NCBI GenBank assembly: GCA_017437095.1
Contig: JAFSBW010000043.1
Location: 34,592-98,591, forward strand
DNA from: Oscillospiraceae bacterium
Lineage (GTDB): Bacteria > Bacillota > Clostridia > Oscillospirales > Oscillospiraceae
Direction of reading: 5' to 3'
DNA length: 64,000 bases
The notes below the pieces were generated by a model. It had not been told where the DNA came from and did not search any database. It saw nothing but the letters and a program-made list of their open reading frames with translations. Each line of letters begins with the position of its first letter. The first letter of the stretch is position 1. This document shows, one piece after another, positions 33,235 to 41,926 of this stretch. The translations under genes were made by a program, and so were the position numbers.

Positions 33235-36200
33235 TTGTCTGAACCTAAACTGATTAGCCCCCTTCTGGACGGTTTCGTAATGGGCCCGTCCATGAGCGCC
33301 CATCCCGGCGTTCGATCCTGCCCGGCTATGCCCCAGGATTCTGATAAGCGCTATATCGTTAAAATCATTTCCATTCCTGCATCCGCAGAACAGCTGGAAG
33401 CTCTGCTGCTTACCGGAGCTTTTGCAACCCAGGAGTCTGCCCTGGCCTATTTTAAAGACCAGGCCCAGCGCACCATTGAAGAAATCGGCGTGCTGAAAAA
33501 GCTTTCTTCTTTAGAGGGTTTTGTTCCGTTTGAAGCTTACCAGCTGGTAGATAAGCAGAACGAGCCCGGCTATGAGCTGTATATCCTGAGCCCCTACAAG
33601 ACCTCTTTAGAGCAGCAGCTGAACCGCCACACCATGACCCACCTGAATGCCGTAAATCTGGGTCTGGATCTGTGCGCATCTTTGGCTGTATGCCGCCGGG
33701 CAGGCTACCTGTATGTAAACCTGAAGCCTGAAAATGTGTTCATGTCCGAAGACAAGGAATTCCGCATTGGCGATCTGGGCTTTGTCAGCATGGATTCGCT
33801 CAAGTATACTTCTTTGGATGAGCGCTACCACAGCCCTTACTCCGCCCCGGAATGCAGCAATGTGTTTGAAACCCTGAACACTACGGTAGATACCTATGCT
33901 GCCGGTATGATCCTTTACCAGACCTATAACGACGGCTTCCTTCCCTCCCCGGAAGATGGCGACCAGCTGCCCCCTCCCCAGTATGCCGACTACGAAATGG
34001 CCGAGATCATCATGAAGGCCATTGATCCTAACCCGGCCAACCGCTGGAAGGATCCCATCGCTATGGGGCAGGCTATTGTTACCTATATGCAAAAATACGG
34101 GGCAAACGATGTTCCTATCGTTCCCGTAGCCATCCCGGTAAATCCCGCGCCTATTGTTGCGGAAGTTGCGGAAGAGATTCCTGAAACTCAAGCCGAAGAG
34201 ATCGAAGCCGATGTTCCCGCTTTGGAAGAGGAGATCGATGCTCTCGTTTGGGAAGAGGAAGCCGGCGCTGCGGATACTGTTGCGCAGGATGAAGCTGCTG
34301 CGCAGGAATTGGCAGAGGAGCTTGCGCAGCCTATTGCGGATATTCCCGCAGAAGCTGAAGATGTGCCTTCTGACGAGGAGCTTATGCAGCAGATCCAGCT
34401 GCTTTTGGGCGATGAAGATATCACCCCAGAAGATCCTCTGCCTTTGAGCGAAGCAGAAGCTTTTGCCGAAGATATGCCCGCTGCCGCAGAGCTTTCCGAA
34501 ACCCCCGATGCCGGCGCTGAAGCTGAGCAGATAGCTGACGAGGCTTTGGCGGAAACCGAGAATGCTGAAGAAACATTGGAAGAAGCCTTGGAAGAAGCTC
34601 CGGAATTAGACCCGGATGATCCTGCCAACCTTTCTTTTATGCAGCTTTTGGTAAGTGACGAGACAGCCCCCTCCGAAGATATGGCTGATGCTTTCGGTTA
34701 CGATGAGCTTTCTCAGGATGCTACCGATATTCTGGCTCTGGCAGACGAGCTTTTGATGCACGAAACTCCCGCAGGCGTAGTTGCGCCTGAGCCTATTGAT
34801 GTTCCGGCGCCGCCTCCTATCATGCTGAAAACTGAGGAGGATATGGAGCCCATAACCGCCATCGATTCTGATTATCAGCCCCCCGCAGCCACCGCCCAAG
34901 AGGACGACACACAAGGCTTGGACGAAGCTGATTATGATGATGACGATTACGATGACGACTATGAGGATCTCCCCTCCAGCTTCTCCTGGAAAAAGCTGGC
35001 GATTGCCGCTCTGATCATCGCCCTGATCGGCGCCATTTGTTTGATCGGCTACAGTCATTTCAGCAAAGACTACGTTCTGAAAATTGACGATCTGAATGTG
35101 ATTGGCACCGGAAACTCCATAAGCGTGCAAGTAGATTCCGACATTAAGGACGAGCTGATCACGATTGAATGCATCGACAACAACGGCACAAAGCAAACCA
35201 GCCAGGTCGTAAACGGATATGCGGAGTTTACCAATTTAAATCCGGATACTTTGTACCGCATTTATGTAAGGGTAAGCGGTAACCACAAGGTCAAAGGTGA
35301 GCAGGAAGCCCGCTACACAACTCCCAAAATCACCAATGTTATTAGCTTTACGGCCGTAGCCGGCGCTGAAGACGGCTCTGCTACGCTGCGGTTCAAAGTA
35401 GATGGCCAGACAGCCAAAAGCTGGAAGGTAGTTTACAGCACCGAAGGTGAGCCGGAGCTTGTTAAAGAGTTTACCGACGATATGGTTACCGTCACCGGTC
35501 TGACTATCGGCAAGACCTATACTTTCCGCCTGCAATCGGACGACGCGGTTTATATTGTGGGTTATGACACTTTGGAGTATACGGCCAAAGCCCTGGTTAT
35601 GGCGCAGGATGTACAGATCACCGGGTGCGACAACGGTAAGCTTACCGTCCAATGGGCAACGCCTGAAGGCCAAAGCGTAAACAGCTGGAGCGTGCGCTGC
35701 TATAACGAGGATATTGGCTACAACGAAACCGTCACCACCTCCGGCAACAGCGCAGAATTTACTCTAACGGATACCACCAAGGGCTACACAGTAGCTGTTA
35801 CTGCCGAAGGCATGACCACTCCCACCCGCGCGTTCCTGAAGCCTGGCAGCATCACCGTTCGTGAGTTTAAAGTAGACGATTCTGATCCTACCAAGCTGAC
35901 TATTTCCTGGAATTACGGCGGGCCCGCTCCCGAGGGTGAATGGCTGCTCATGTACAATGTGGAAGGTAAGGAAGAAACAGAGCTGGTACGCACAGCTACA
36001 ACCGAATCTGTTGTGATCCACAACAAAGTGCCCAACGCTACTTACCATTTTACCATTTCTACCCAATCCGGTGTAACGGTATTTAACGATACCCACAGCG
36101 TAACCACTAAGGCTGCGCCCAGCTTTGATAAATACAAAATCGCAGCCAAGGATATTGTTTTCACCATGTGCGTTACCCCCGACAAGCCTGATTGGACCTA

Positions 36201-36501
36201 CCGGGATGTAGAAATCAAAACCCAAACCTTTAAACCAGGTCAAAAGGCATCGTTTACCATGAGCCTGCTGCTGGCTCCCGGCGACTCTTATGACATGATC
36301 ACGATCATGTATGTGATCCGGGATGAACAGGGGAATGTCCTTAGCGATGATACGCAAACTGTCCAGTGGATTGTTATGTGGAAAGATTACCGCGGAGAGC
36401 TGGATGTGCCCGCTCTGCCCACAGAGCCCGGAAATTATAGCATAGATATCTACTTTAACGGCTGCTTCGTGAAAAATGAAAAGTTCACCATCACGCAATA
36501 A
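33235..36501 (+). CDS. Receptor-like pseudokinase with FN3-like extracellular domains
   Basis: The 1088-residue protein starts at TTG, 8 bases after AGGAGG. Residues 1-285 form an Hanks-type kinase fold: Lys43 in RYIVKII, YVNLKPENVF at 160-169, DLG at 180-182 and APE at 204-206. The catalytic Asp of HRD is Asn162 here and no Gly-rich loop is visible, so phosphotransfer is unlikely. Residues 290-580 are an acidic Ala/Glu/Asp-rich linker. One membrane helix (about 583-604) leads to a beta-rich extracellular part with repeated TLYRIYVR- and KTYTFRLQS-type fibronectin III signatures. It probably senses or scaffolds at the envelope. Ligand and partners are unknown. Confidence 0.8.
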   Translation: MSEPKLISPLLDGFVMGPSMSAHPGVRSCPAMPQDSDKRYIVKIISIPASAEQLEALLLTGAFATQESALAYFKDQAQRTIEEIGVLKKLSSLEGFVPFEAYQLVDKQNEPGYELYILSPYKTSLEQQLNRHTMTHLNAVNLGLDLCASLAVCRRAGYLYVNLKPENVFMSEDKEFRIGDLGFVSMDSLKYTSLDERYHSPYSAPECSNVFETLNTTVDTYAAGMILYQTYNDGFLPSPEDGDQLPPPQYADYEMAEIIMKAIDPNPANRWKDPIAMGQAIVTYMQKYGANDVPIVPVAIPVNPAPIVAEVAEEIPETQAEEIEADVPALEEEIDALVWEEEAGAADTVAQDEAAAQELAEELAQPIADIPAEAEDVPSDEELMQQIQLLLGDEDITPEDPLPLSEAEAFAEDMPAAAELSETPDAGAEAEQIADEALAETENAEETLEEALEEAPELDPDDPANLSFMQLLVSDETAPSEDMADAFGYDELSQDATDILALADELLMHETPAGVVAPEPIDVPAPPPIMLKTEEDMEPITAIDSDYQPPAATAQEDDTQGLDEADYDDDDYDDDYEDLPSSFSWKKLAIAALIIALIGAICLIGYSHFSKDYVLKIDDLNVIGTGNSISVQVDSDIKDELITIECIDNNGTKQTSQVVNGYAEFTNLNPDTLYRIYVRVSGNHKVKGEQEARYTTPKITNVISFTAVAGAEDGSATLRFKVDGQTAKSWKVVYSTEGEPELVKEFTDDMVTVTGLTIGKTYTFRLQSDDAVYIVGYDTLEYTAKALVMAQDVQITGCDNGKLTVQWATPEGQSVNSWSVRCYNEDIGYNETVTTSGNSAEFTLTDTTKGYTVAVTAEGMTTPTRAFLKPGSITVREFKVDDSDPTKLTISWNYGGPAPEGEWLLMYNVEGKEETELVRTATTESVVIHNKVPNATYHFTISTQSGVTVFNDTHSVTTKAAPSFDKYKIAAKDIVFTMCVTPDKPDWTYRDVEIKTQTFKPGQKASFTMSLLLAPGDSYDMITIMYVIRDEQGNVLSDDTQTVQWIVMWKDYRGELDVPALPTEPGNYSIDIYFNGCFVKNEKFTITQ

Positions 36502-36512
36502 CCCCATCTTCC

Positions 36513-36545
36513 GGGCTGCTTCCCATGGAGCAGCCCGGTTTTCTT
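36513..36545 (+). terminator. Intrinsic terminator after the pseudokinase gene
   Basis: CCGGGCTGCT and AGCAGCCCGG form a 10-bp stem with an 8-base loop, followed by TTTTCTT. Confidence 0.88.
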
Positions 36546-36589
36546 GCCAAAATGAACAAATATTTTTTAGAATTTTGTCCAATTTGTAC

Positions 36590-36618
36590 TTGCAAAATAG
36601 AAAACATAGTGCTATACT
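36590..36618 (+). promoter_or_regulatory. Promoter of the aromatic amino acid operon
   Basis: TTGCAA (36590-36595), a 17-bp spacer and TATACT (36613-36618) lie 35 bases before the leader-peptide start. Confidence 0.78.
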
Positions 36619-36652
36619 ACTTTTAGCTAATGTGTTTGGAGGTCAACTGATC

Positions 36653-36721
36653 ATGGTTGCCAATGTCTTTGCCGCACAGTTTTACTTTAGCTACTATTAC
36701 TTTTTTACCTGCAAAAAGTAA
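36653..36721 (+). CDS. Phe/Tyr-rich leader peptide of the aro operon
   Basis: This is a 22-codon open frame with a strong ribosome site (GGAGGT, 9 bases upstream). It encodes a peptide with five Phe and four Tyr; residues 10-18 read FYFSYYYFF, eight aromatics out of nine. It stops at 36719-36721, ahead of an intrinsic terminator and the DAHP synthase gene. There is no Trp. The composition, position and overlapping RNA hairpins are those of a classical attenuation leader, in which ribosome stalling on scarce Phe- or Tyr-tRNA allows readthrough. Confidence 0.88.
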   Translation: MVANVFAAQFYFSYYYFFTCKK

Positions 36722-36801
36722 TAGCGATTTGTGCTGCAAGGAATTTTCAAGATTTTGTTTATTTTTAACGCTGCACATACTGTGCGGCGTTTTTATTTTT
36801 T
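36668..36801 (+). promoter_or_regulatory. Transcription attenuator of the aro operon (four-segment type)
   Basis: Segment 1 (36668-36679, inside the leader just before the aromatic codons) can pair with segment 2 (36729-36740) over about 12 positions with one mismatch and one G-U. Segment 2 (36730-36737, TGTGCTGC) can instead pair with segment 3 (36770-36777, GCTGCACA), giving an antiterminator. Segment 3 with segment 4 (36767-36777 / 36781-36791) makes an 11-bp terminator followed by TTTATTTTTT. Stalling at codons 36680-36706 would mask segment 1 and favour 2:3. Pairings were found by eye; energies were not computed. Confidence 0.8.
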
Positions 36802-36816
36802 AAGGAGATGTTTGTT

Positions 36817-37818
36817 ATGATCGCAGTATTGAAGCATGGAACCACCCCGGAGCAGACCCAATACCTGGTGCAGTGGCTGGCCCGCATGAATCTGGATGTA
36901 CACATTTCCGAGGGTGCCGAGGTTACCGTTCTGGGCCTCATCGGTGACACTTCCCGGGTAGACATGGAGCTGCTTGGCTCTTTGGAGATCGTGGACTCTG
37001 TAAAGCGGGTATCCGAGCCCTTTAAGCAGGCAAACCGTAAGTTCCACCCCAATGATACCGTAGTGCAGGTTGGCGATGCTAAGATCGGCGGCGGCAATTT
37101 TGCCATGATCGCAGGCCCCTGCTCCGTAGAGAGCGAAGAGCAGATCATTGAAGTAGCAACCGCTGTGAAAGCCTCCGGCGCACACATCCTGCGCGGCGGC
37201 GCATTCAAGCCCCGTACCTCCCCCTACGCCTTCCAGGGTATGAAGGGCGATGGCATCAAGCTGCTGCTGGAAGCCAAAAAGGCTACCGGCCTTCCCATTA
37301 TTACCGAAATCATGAACATCAGCACTCTGGACCTGTTTGAAGATGTTGACATCATTCAGGTCGGCGCCAGAAATATGCAAAACTTCGACCTTTTGAAGGA
37401 GCTTGGCAAGACCAAAAAGCCAATCCTCCTCAAGCGCGGCCTGGCCAATACCCTGCAGGAGCTTCTTATGAGCGCCGAATACATTATGAGCGAGGGCAAT
37501 GAAAATATTATTCTCTGTGAGCGAGGCATCCGCACCTTTGAGACCTGCACCCGGAATACTTTGGATCTTTCCGCTGTTCCCGTGCTGCATGAGCTGACCC
37601 ACCTGCCTGTGATGGTCGATCCCAGCCATGCTACCGGCAAAGCCAAGCTGGTAGCTCCTATGGCCGTGGCAGCCGCTGCCAGCGGCGCTGACGGCATCAT
37701 GATCGAGGTGCATAACAACCCCTCCTGCGCACTTTGTGACGGCGCACAGTCCCTTACTCCCGCTCAGTTTGACGCTCTGAATAAGAAAGTCAACGCCGTG
37801 CGCGAGGCTTTGGTATGA
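36817..37818 (+). CDS. aroF: 3-deoxy-7-phosphoheptulonate (DAHP) synthase, type I-beta with N-terminal regulatory domain
   Basis: This enzyme performs the first shikimate step, joining PEP and erythrose 4-phosphate. Residues 1-75 are the ferredoxin-like regulatory domain (MIAVLKHGTTPEQTQYLV...) found in Thermotoga-type enzymes that are inhibited by Tyr or Phe. The catalytic barrel follows with FAMIAGPCSVES, LRGGAFKPRTSPYAFQG, and VMVDPSHATGK. The start at 36817 is preferred over the ATG at 36808 because AAGGAG overlaps the latter. It is the first structural gene after the attenuator and overlaps tyrA by 4 bases. Confidence 0.96.
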   Translation: MIAVLKHGTTPEQTQYLVQWLARMNLDVHISEGAEVTVLGLIGDTSRVDMELLGSLEIVDSVKRVSEPFKQANRKFHPNDTVVQVGDAKIGGGNFAMIAGPCSVESEEQIIEVATAVKASGAHILRGGAFKPRTSPYAFQGMKGDGIKLLLEAKKATGLPIITEIMNISTLDLFEDVDIIQVGARNMQNFDLLKELGKTKKPILLKRGLANTLQELLMSAEYIMSEGNENIILCERGIRTFETCTRNTLDLSAVPVLHELTHLPVMVDPSHATGKAKLVAPMAVAAAASGADGIMIEVHNNPSCALCDGAQSLTPAQFDALNKKVNAVREALV

Positions 37819-38645
37819 ATGTAGGCATATTGGGCCTGGGGCTTATTGGCGGAAGCTTAGCCCGGGCCTACGCTAAGTCCGGCGCTCAGGTTTACGCCCA
37901 GGAAAAAGACGAGCAGATCTTTGGCTTTGCGCAGCTCTCCGGCGTTGTATCCGGGGCTTTGGACGAGTCCACAATCCCCAGCTGCGACCTGATCCTGCTT
38001 GCCATCTATCCCGGCGGCAGCATCGCCTGGCTGGAGCAAAACGCAAAGCACATCTCCCCTGCTGCGCTGGTTATGGATTGCTGCGGTGTAAAAGAAGAGG
38101 TTTGCGCCTGCTGTTTCCCCCTTGCCAAGGAATTTGGCTTTACCTTTATCGGCGGCCACCCCATGGCCGGCTCACACAATTCCGGCTTTAAGTATAGCCG
38201 CAGCAACCTGTTCCAGGGTGCTCCTATGGTGCTTGTGCCGGAAAGGTTTGACGATATTGCGCTTTTACAGCGGGCAAAGGATGCCCTTGCCCCCTGCCAG
38301 TTTGGCCGTTTCTCGGTTACTACCGCCCGCAAGCATGACCAGATGATCGCTTTTACCAGCCAAATGCCCCATATTCTTAGCAATGCCTTTATCAAATCCC
38401 CTACCGCTTTGGAGCATAAGGGTTTTTCAGCCGGCAGCTATAAAGACCTCACCCGGGTCGCCTGGTTAAACCCCCAGATGTGGGCAGAGCTATTTCTGGA
38501 TAACAAAGAGTTTGTGCTATCTGAGCTGGACTGCTTTCTGGAGAACCTGGCAGCTTACCGCAGGGCCATTGCCGCGGAGGATAAAGATGCGCTTGTTGCT
38601 CTGCTGGATGAAGGTAAGCGCCGCAAAGAGGAGGTAGACGGATGA
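37815..38645 (+). CDS. tyrA: Prephenate dehydrogenase
   Basis: TyrA oxidatively decarboxylates prephenate to 4-hydroxyphenylpyruvate, the Tyr branch. The 276 residues have the dinucleotide-binding GILGLGLIGGSLARAY at the N-terminus, VMDCCGVKEEV, and GGHPMAGSHNSG, which carries the catalytic His. The helical dimer domain fills the C-terminal half. There is no ACT domain, so feedback may rest on other enzymes. ATGA overlaps join it to aroF and aroB on both sides. Confidence 0.94.
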   Translation: MNVGILGLGLIGGSLARAYAKSGAQVYAQEKDEQIFGFAQLSGVVSGALDESTIPSCDLILLAIYPGGSIAWLEQNAKHISPAALVMDCCGVKEEVCACCFPLAKEFGFTFIGGHPMAGSHNSGFKYSRSNLFQGAPMVLVPERFDDIALLQRAKDALAPCQFGRFSVTTARKHDQMIAFTSQMPHILSNAFIKSPTALEHKGFSAGSYKDLTRVAWLNPQMWAELFLDNKEFVLSELDCFLENLAAYRRAIAAEDKDALVALLDEGKRRKEEVDG

Positions 38646-39688
38646 AAACCGTAGAAGTAACCGCTTCCAAAAATTACCGGGTGGTCATCGGCAATGCTCT
38701 GCTGCCGCATTTGGGAGATTTTCTCTCTCAGGTATGCAAAGCCCAGAAGATCGCCATCGTAAGCGACAGCAATGTATGGCCCCTGTTCGGCAAAACCGTT
38801 ACTGACGCCTTGGCAGGCTATGAAACCGTTTCCTTTGTATTCCCCGCCGGGGAAGAAAGCAAAAACGGCGCTACCTACCTGCGCCTGCTGAACTTTCTGG
38901 CAGAAAACAAGCTGACCGGAAGCGATTGCCTGGTAGCCCTGGGCGGCGGCGTTGTCGGCGATCTTACCGGTTTTGCCGCTGCTACCTACCGCCGGGGCAT
39001 AGCCTATGTGCAAGTGCCTACAACCGTTCTGGCCGCTGTAGATTCCAGCGTTGGCGGCAAAACCGCCATCGATCTGGATTCCGGCAAAAACCTGGCCGGC
39101 GCTTTCCATCAGCCCAGCCTGGTGCTTTGCGATCTGGATACGCTGAACACCCTGCCCAAAGATATTTTCCGGGACGGCTGCGCGGAGATCATTAAGTACG
39201 GCGTTCTCTACGACGAAGGGCTTTTTGCCCACTTAGAAGAAAAGGGGCTTGCCTTTGACCGCAAGCAGGTGATCTCCCGCTGCGTAGAGCTAAAGCGAGA
39301 TGTGGTCGCCCGGGATGAATTTGACCGGGGTGAGCGCCAGAAGCTCAACCTTGGCCATACCCTTGGCCACGGCATCGAAGCATGCAGCCATTATGAGATC
39401 TCTCACGGCAGCGCCGTAGCCGCGGGCATGGCCATGGTAAGCCGCCTCGCCCAAAAGCTGGGCATCTGTTCCGCAAGCTGCGCTTTGCGCATTGAGCAGG
39501 TGCTGAAAGCTTTTGGTTTGCCTACCAATTCCCAGTTTTCTGCCAAAGAGCTTTATCAGTGCGCTCTGTCTGATAAAAAACGCAGCGGCGCTACTGTAAA
39601 CCTGATCTTGCCCGAGAAAATCGGTTTTTGCCGCATTGCCCCTACTGATATTACCAAAATGGAAGCCTATATAGAAATGGGACGATAA
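38642..39688 (+). CDS. aroB: 3-dehydroquinate synthase
   Basis: AroB converts DAHP to 3-dehydroquinate using NAD and a metal ion. The 348 residues show the NAD site (IAIVSDSNVWPLFG), VALGGGVVGDLTGFAAATY, the substrate-binding VPTTVLAAVDSSVGGKTAID, and the metal ligands in LGHTLGHGIE (His) near 240. Length and order are typical. It overlaps tyrA by 4 bases and ends 2 bases before aroA. Confidence 0.97.
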   Translation: MKTVEVTASKNYRVVIGNALLPHLGDFLSQVCKAQKIAIVSDSNVWPLFGKTVTDALAGYETVSFVFPAGEESKNGATYLRLLNFLAENKLTGSDCLVALGGGVVGDLTGFAAATYRRGIAYVQVPTTVLAAVDSSVGGKTAIDLDSGKNLAGAFHQPSLVLCDLDTLNTLPKDIFRDGCAEIIKYGVLYDEGLFAHLEEKGLAFDRKQVISRCVELKRDVVARDEFDRGERQKLNLGHTLGHGIEACSHYEISHGSAVAAGMAMVSRLAQKLGICSASCALRIEQVLKAFGLPTNSQFSAKELYQCALSDKKRSGATVNLILPEKIGFCRIAPTDITKMEAYIEMGR

Positions 39689-39690
39689 TT

Positions 39691-40860
39691 ATGGATATTA
39701 CCATCCACCCGGGAAAGCTGAGGGGCTCACTTACCGCCATCCCCTCAAAATCTCAGGCCCACCGGCTGCTGATCTGCGCCGCCTTTGCCCAAGGGGAAAC
39801 TAAGCTGATCTGCCGGGATACCAACGAGGATATTGAAGCTACCGCCGCTTGCCTGAACGCGCTGGGCGCAAATATTACCCGCCATAGCTGGGGCTACCAT
39901 GTGATCCCCGCAAGTAAGCTCCCTGACGAGGCTATGCTCCCGGTGAACGAAAGCGGGTCCACGCTTCGGTTTTTATTGCCGGTAGCCGGCGCTTTGGGAG
40001 TAAATGCAACTTTTATAATGGCTGGCCGCCTGCCCCAGCGCCCCCTTTCTCCCCTATGGGAAGAGCTGGAGCGCATGGGTTGCCATCTAAGCCGGCCTAC
40101 GGAAAGCAGCATTTACATTTCCGGTAAGCTTCGCCCCGGCAATTACAGCATTGACGGCGGCGTTAGCAGCCAGTTTATCAGCGGGTTGCTGTTTGCCATC
40201 ACATTGATAGGCCAGGGCAGCCGGCTAAATGTTACGGGCAATGTGGAATCCCGTCCCTATATTGATATGACCGAAAAGGCATTGGCCTTATTTTTGAAAA
40301 ACGGCGCTTTGGTCTCCCCCGGGGAAATTACCGTTGAGGGCGATTGGAGCAACGGCGCTTTCTTTCTGGCCGCGAAAGCCCTTGGAAGCAATATAGAAAT
40401 TACCGGCCTTGCTTCCGATTCTCCCCAAGGTGACCGGGCCTGCGCCCATTGGGTCCCCGCGCTGGAGCAGCACCAGACTATCAGCGCAAAGGACATTCCC
40501 GATCTGGTGCCGATCCTGGCGGTAGTAGCCGCTGCCAACCAGGGAGCGGTTTTTACAGACATCCGCCGCCTGCGTGCCAAGGAATCCGACCGGGTAGAAA
40601 GCGTTAAGAACATGCTGAGCGCGCTTGGTGTGAAAAGCCATTCCGACGAAAACACCTTGACCGTATATCCCGCCAGCTTTACCGGCGGAATTGTAAATAG
40701 CCAAAACGACCACCGCATTGCCATGGCAGCTGCCATCGCCGCAACTGTGGCATCGGCAGATGTAACAGTGCTTGGGGCGCAATGCGTCAAAAAATCCTAC
40801 CCCTCCTTCTGGGAGGAATACGGAAAACTGGGAGGCAATTATGAGCTCGACCTACGGTGA
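39691..40860 (+). CDS. aroA: 3-phosphoshikimate 1-carboxyvinyltransferase (EPSP synthase)
   Basis: AroA transfers the enolpyruvyl group of PEP to shikimate 3-phosphate. The 389 residues contain IPSKSQAHRLLICAAFA (15-32) at the shikimate phosphate site, NESGSTLRFLLPVAGALG at the PEP site, VSSQFISGLLFA and RAKESDRVESVKNML. It is rather short for the family (usually about 425-430), with the deletions spread over loops. It overlaps aroC by 20 bases, so translation is probably coupled. Confidence 0.95.
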   Translation: MDITIHPGKLRGSLTAIPSKSQAHRLLICAAFAQGETKLICRDTNEDIEATAACLNALGANITRHSWGYHVIPASKLPDEAMLPVNESGSTLRFLLPVAGALGVNATFIMAGRLPQRPLSPLWEELERMGCHLSRPTESSIYISGKLRPGNYSIDGGVSSQFISGLLFAITLIGQGSRLNVTGNVESRPYIDMTEKALALFLKNGALVSPGEITVEGDWSNGAFFLAAKALGSNIEITGLASDSPQGDRACAHWVPALEQHQTISAKDIPDLVPILAVVAAANQGAVFTDIRRLRAKESDRVESVKNMLSALGVKSHSDENTLTVYPASFTGGIVNSQNDHRIAMAAAIAATVASADVTVLGAQCVKKSYPSFWEEYGKLGGNYELDLR

Positions 40861-41926
40861 AAATTTAAAGCTTTCTATTTTTGGCCAGAGCCATGGCAGC
40901 GCCATCGGCATGACCCTCAATGGCATTCCTGCCGGGCTTACTGTGGATGAAAAAAAGCTGGCCGCATTTCTGGCGCGCAGAGCGCCCGGGCAGAACGGCT
41001 GGTCTACTCCCCGTAAAGAAACAGATGCGCCGGAATTTCTTTCCGGAATCGTAGACGGATACACCTGCGGCGCTCCCATTGCGGCGATCATCCGCAATAC
41101 CAACACCCGCTCCGGTGACTATGATAACCTGAAAGACTGTCCCCGGCCCGGCCATGCAGACTATACAGCCCAGATCAAATACGGCGGGTTTCAGGATGCC
41201 GCAGGTGGCGGCCATTTTTCCGGCCGTCTTACCGCCCCGCTTTGTATCGCCGGCGGTATGTGCAAACAATGGCTGGAGCAGCTTGGCATTCAGATCAGCG
41301 CCCACATTGCATCCATTGGCGATGTAAGCGATGACCTGTTTGATCCTGTAAACCCGGATATGCAGGGCGTTGGGCCGGTTTTCCCGGTGCTTGACCCGAA
41401 AGCGGGGCTGCAAATGCAAGGGCTGATCGAAAAAGTAAAACGCGAAGGCGACAGCATCGGCGGTACGGTGGAATGCTGCATTACCGGCCTTCCCGCCGGG
41501 CTGGGTGAGCCTATGTTTGGCGGCATGGAGAGCAGAATCGCTGCCATTGTATACGGCGTTCCCGCTGTAAAGGGCGTAGAGTTCGGCGCCGGCATGCAGG
41601 TAGCCCGGATGCGCGGCAGCGAAAACAATGACCCCTTTACTGTAGTAAACGGGCAGATCCAAACCGAGACCAACCACTGCGGCGGCATCCTGGGCGGCAT
41701 TACCAACGGCATGCCTTTGATCTTCCGCTGCGCTGTAAAGCCTACCCCCTCTATAGCCAAACTACAGCAAAGCGTAAAGCTTTCTGAAAATGTAATTACC
41801 ACACTGCAAGTACAAGGCCGCCACGACCCCTGCATCGTTCCCCGGGCTGTTCCGGTAATCGAGGCCGCAGCCGCCATTGCCATCTATGATACGATTTTGG
41901 GAGGAAATAACCATGGAGCTAAATGA
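40841..41926 (+). CDS. aroC: Chorismate synthase
   Basis: AroC makes chorismate from EPSP with reduced FMN. The 361 residues open MSSTYGENLKLSIFGQSHGS, the family's first signature, followed by RAPGQNGWSTPRKE, GGGHFSGRLTAPLCIAGG and a C-terminal GRHDPCIVPRAVPVIEA. The start at 40841 follows GGGAGGCAATT; the longer frame from 40772 has no ribosome site. It overlaps pheA by 14 bases. No flavin reductase domain is fused, so it is the monofunctional type. Confidence 0.97.
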   Translation: MSSTYGENLKLSIFGQSHGSAIGMTLNGIPAGLTVDEKKLAAFLARRAPGQNGWSTPRKETDAPEFLSGIVDGYTCGAPIAAIIRNTNTRSGDYDNLKDCPRPGHADYTAQIKYGGFQDAAGGGHFSGRLTAPLCIAGGMCKQWLEQLGIQISAHIASIGDVSDDLFDPVNPDMQGVGPVFPVLDPKAGLQMQGLIEKVKREGDSIGGTVECCITGLPAGLGEPMFGGMESRIAAIVYGVPAVKGVEFGAGMQVARMRGSENNDPFTVVNGQIQTETNHCGGILGGITNGMPLIFRCAVKPTPSIAKLQQSVKLSENVITTLQVQGRHDPCIVPRAVPVIEAAAAIAIYDTILGGNNHGAK

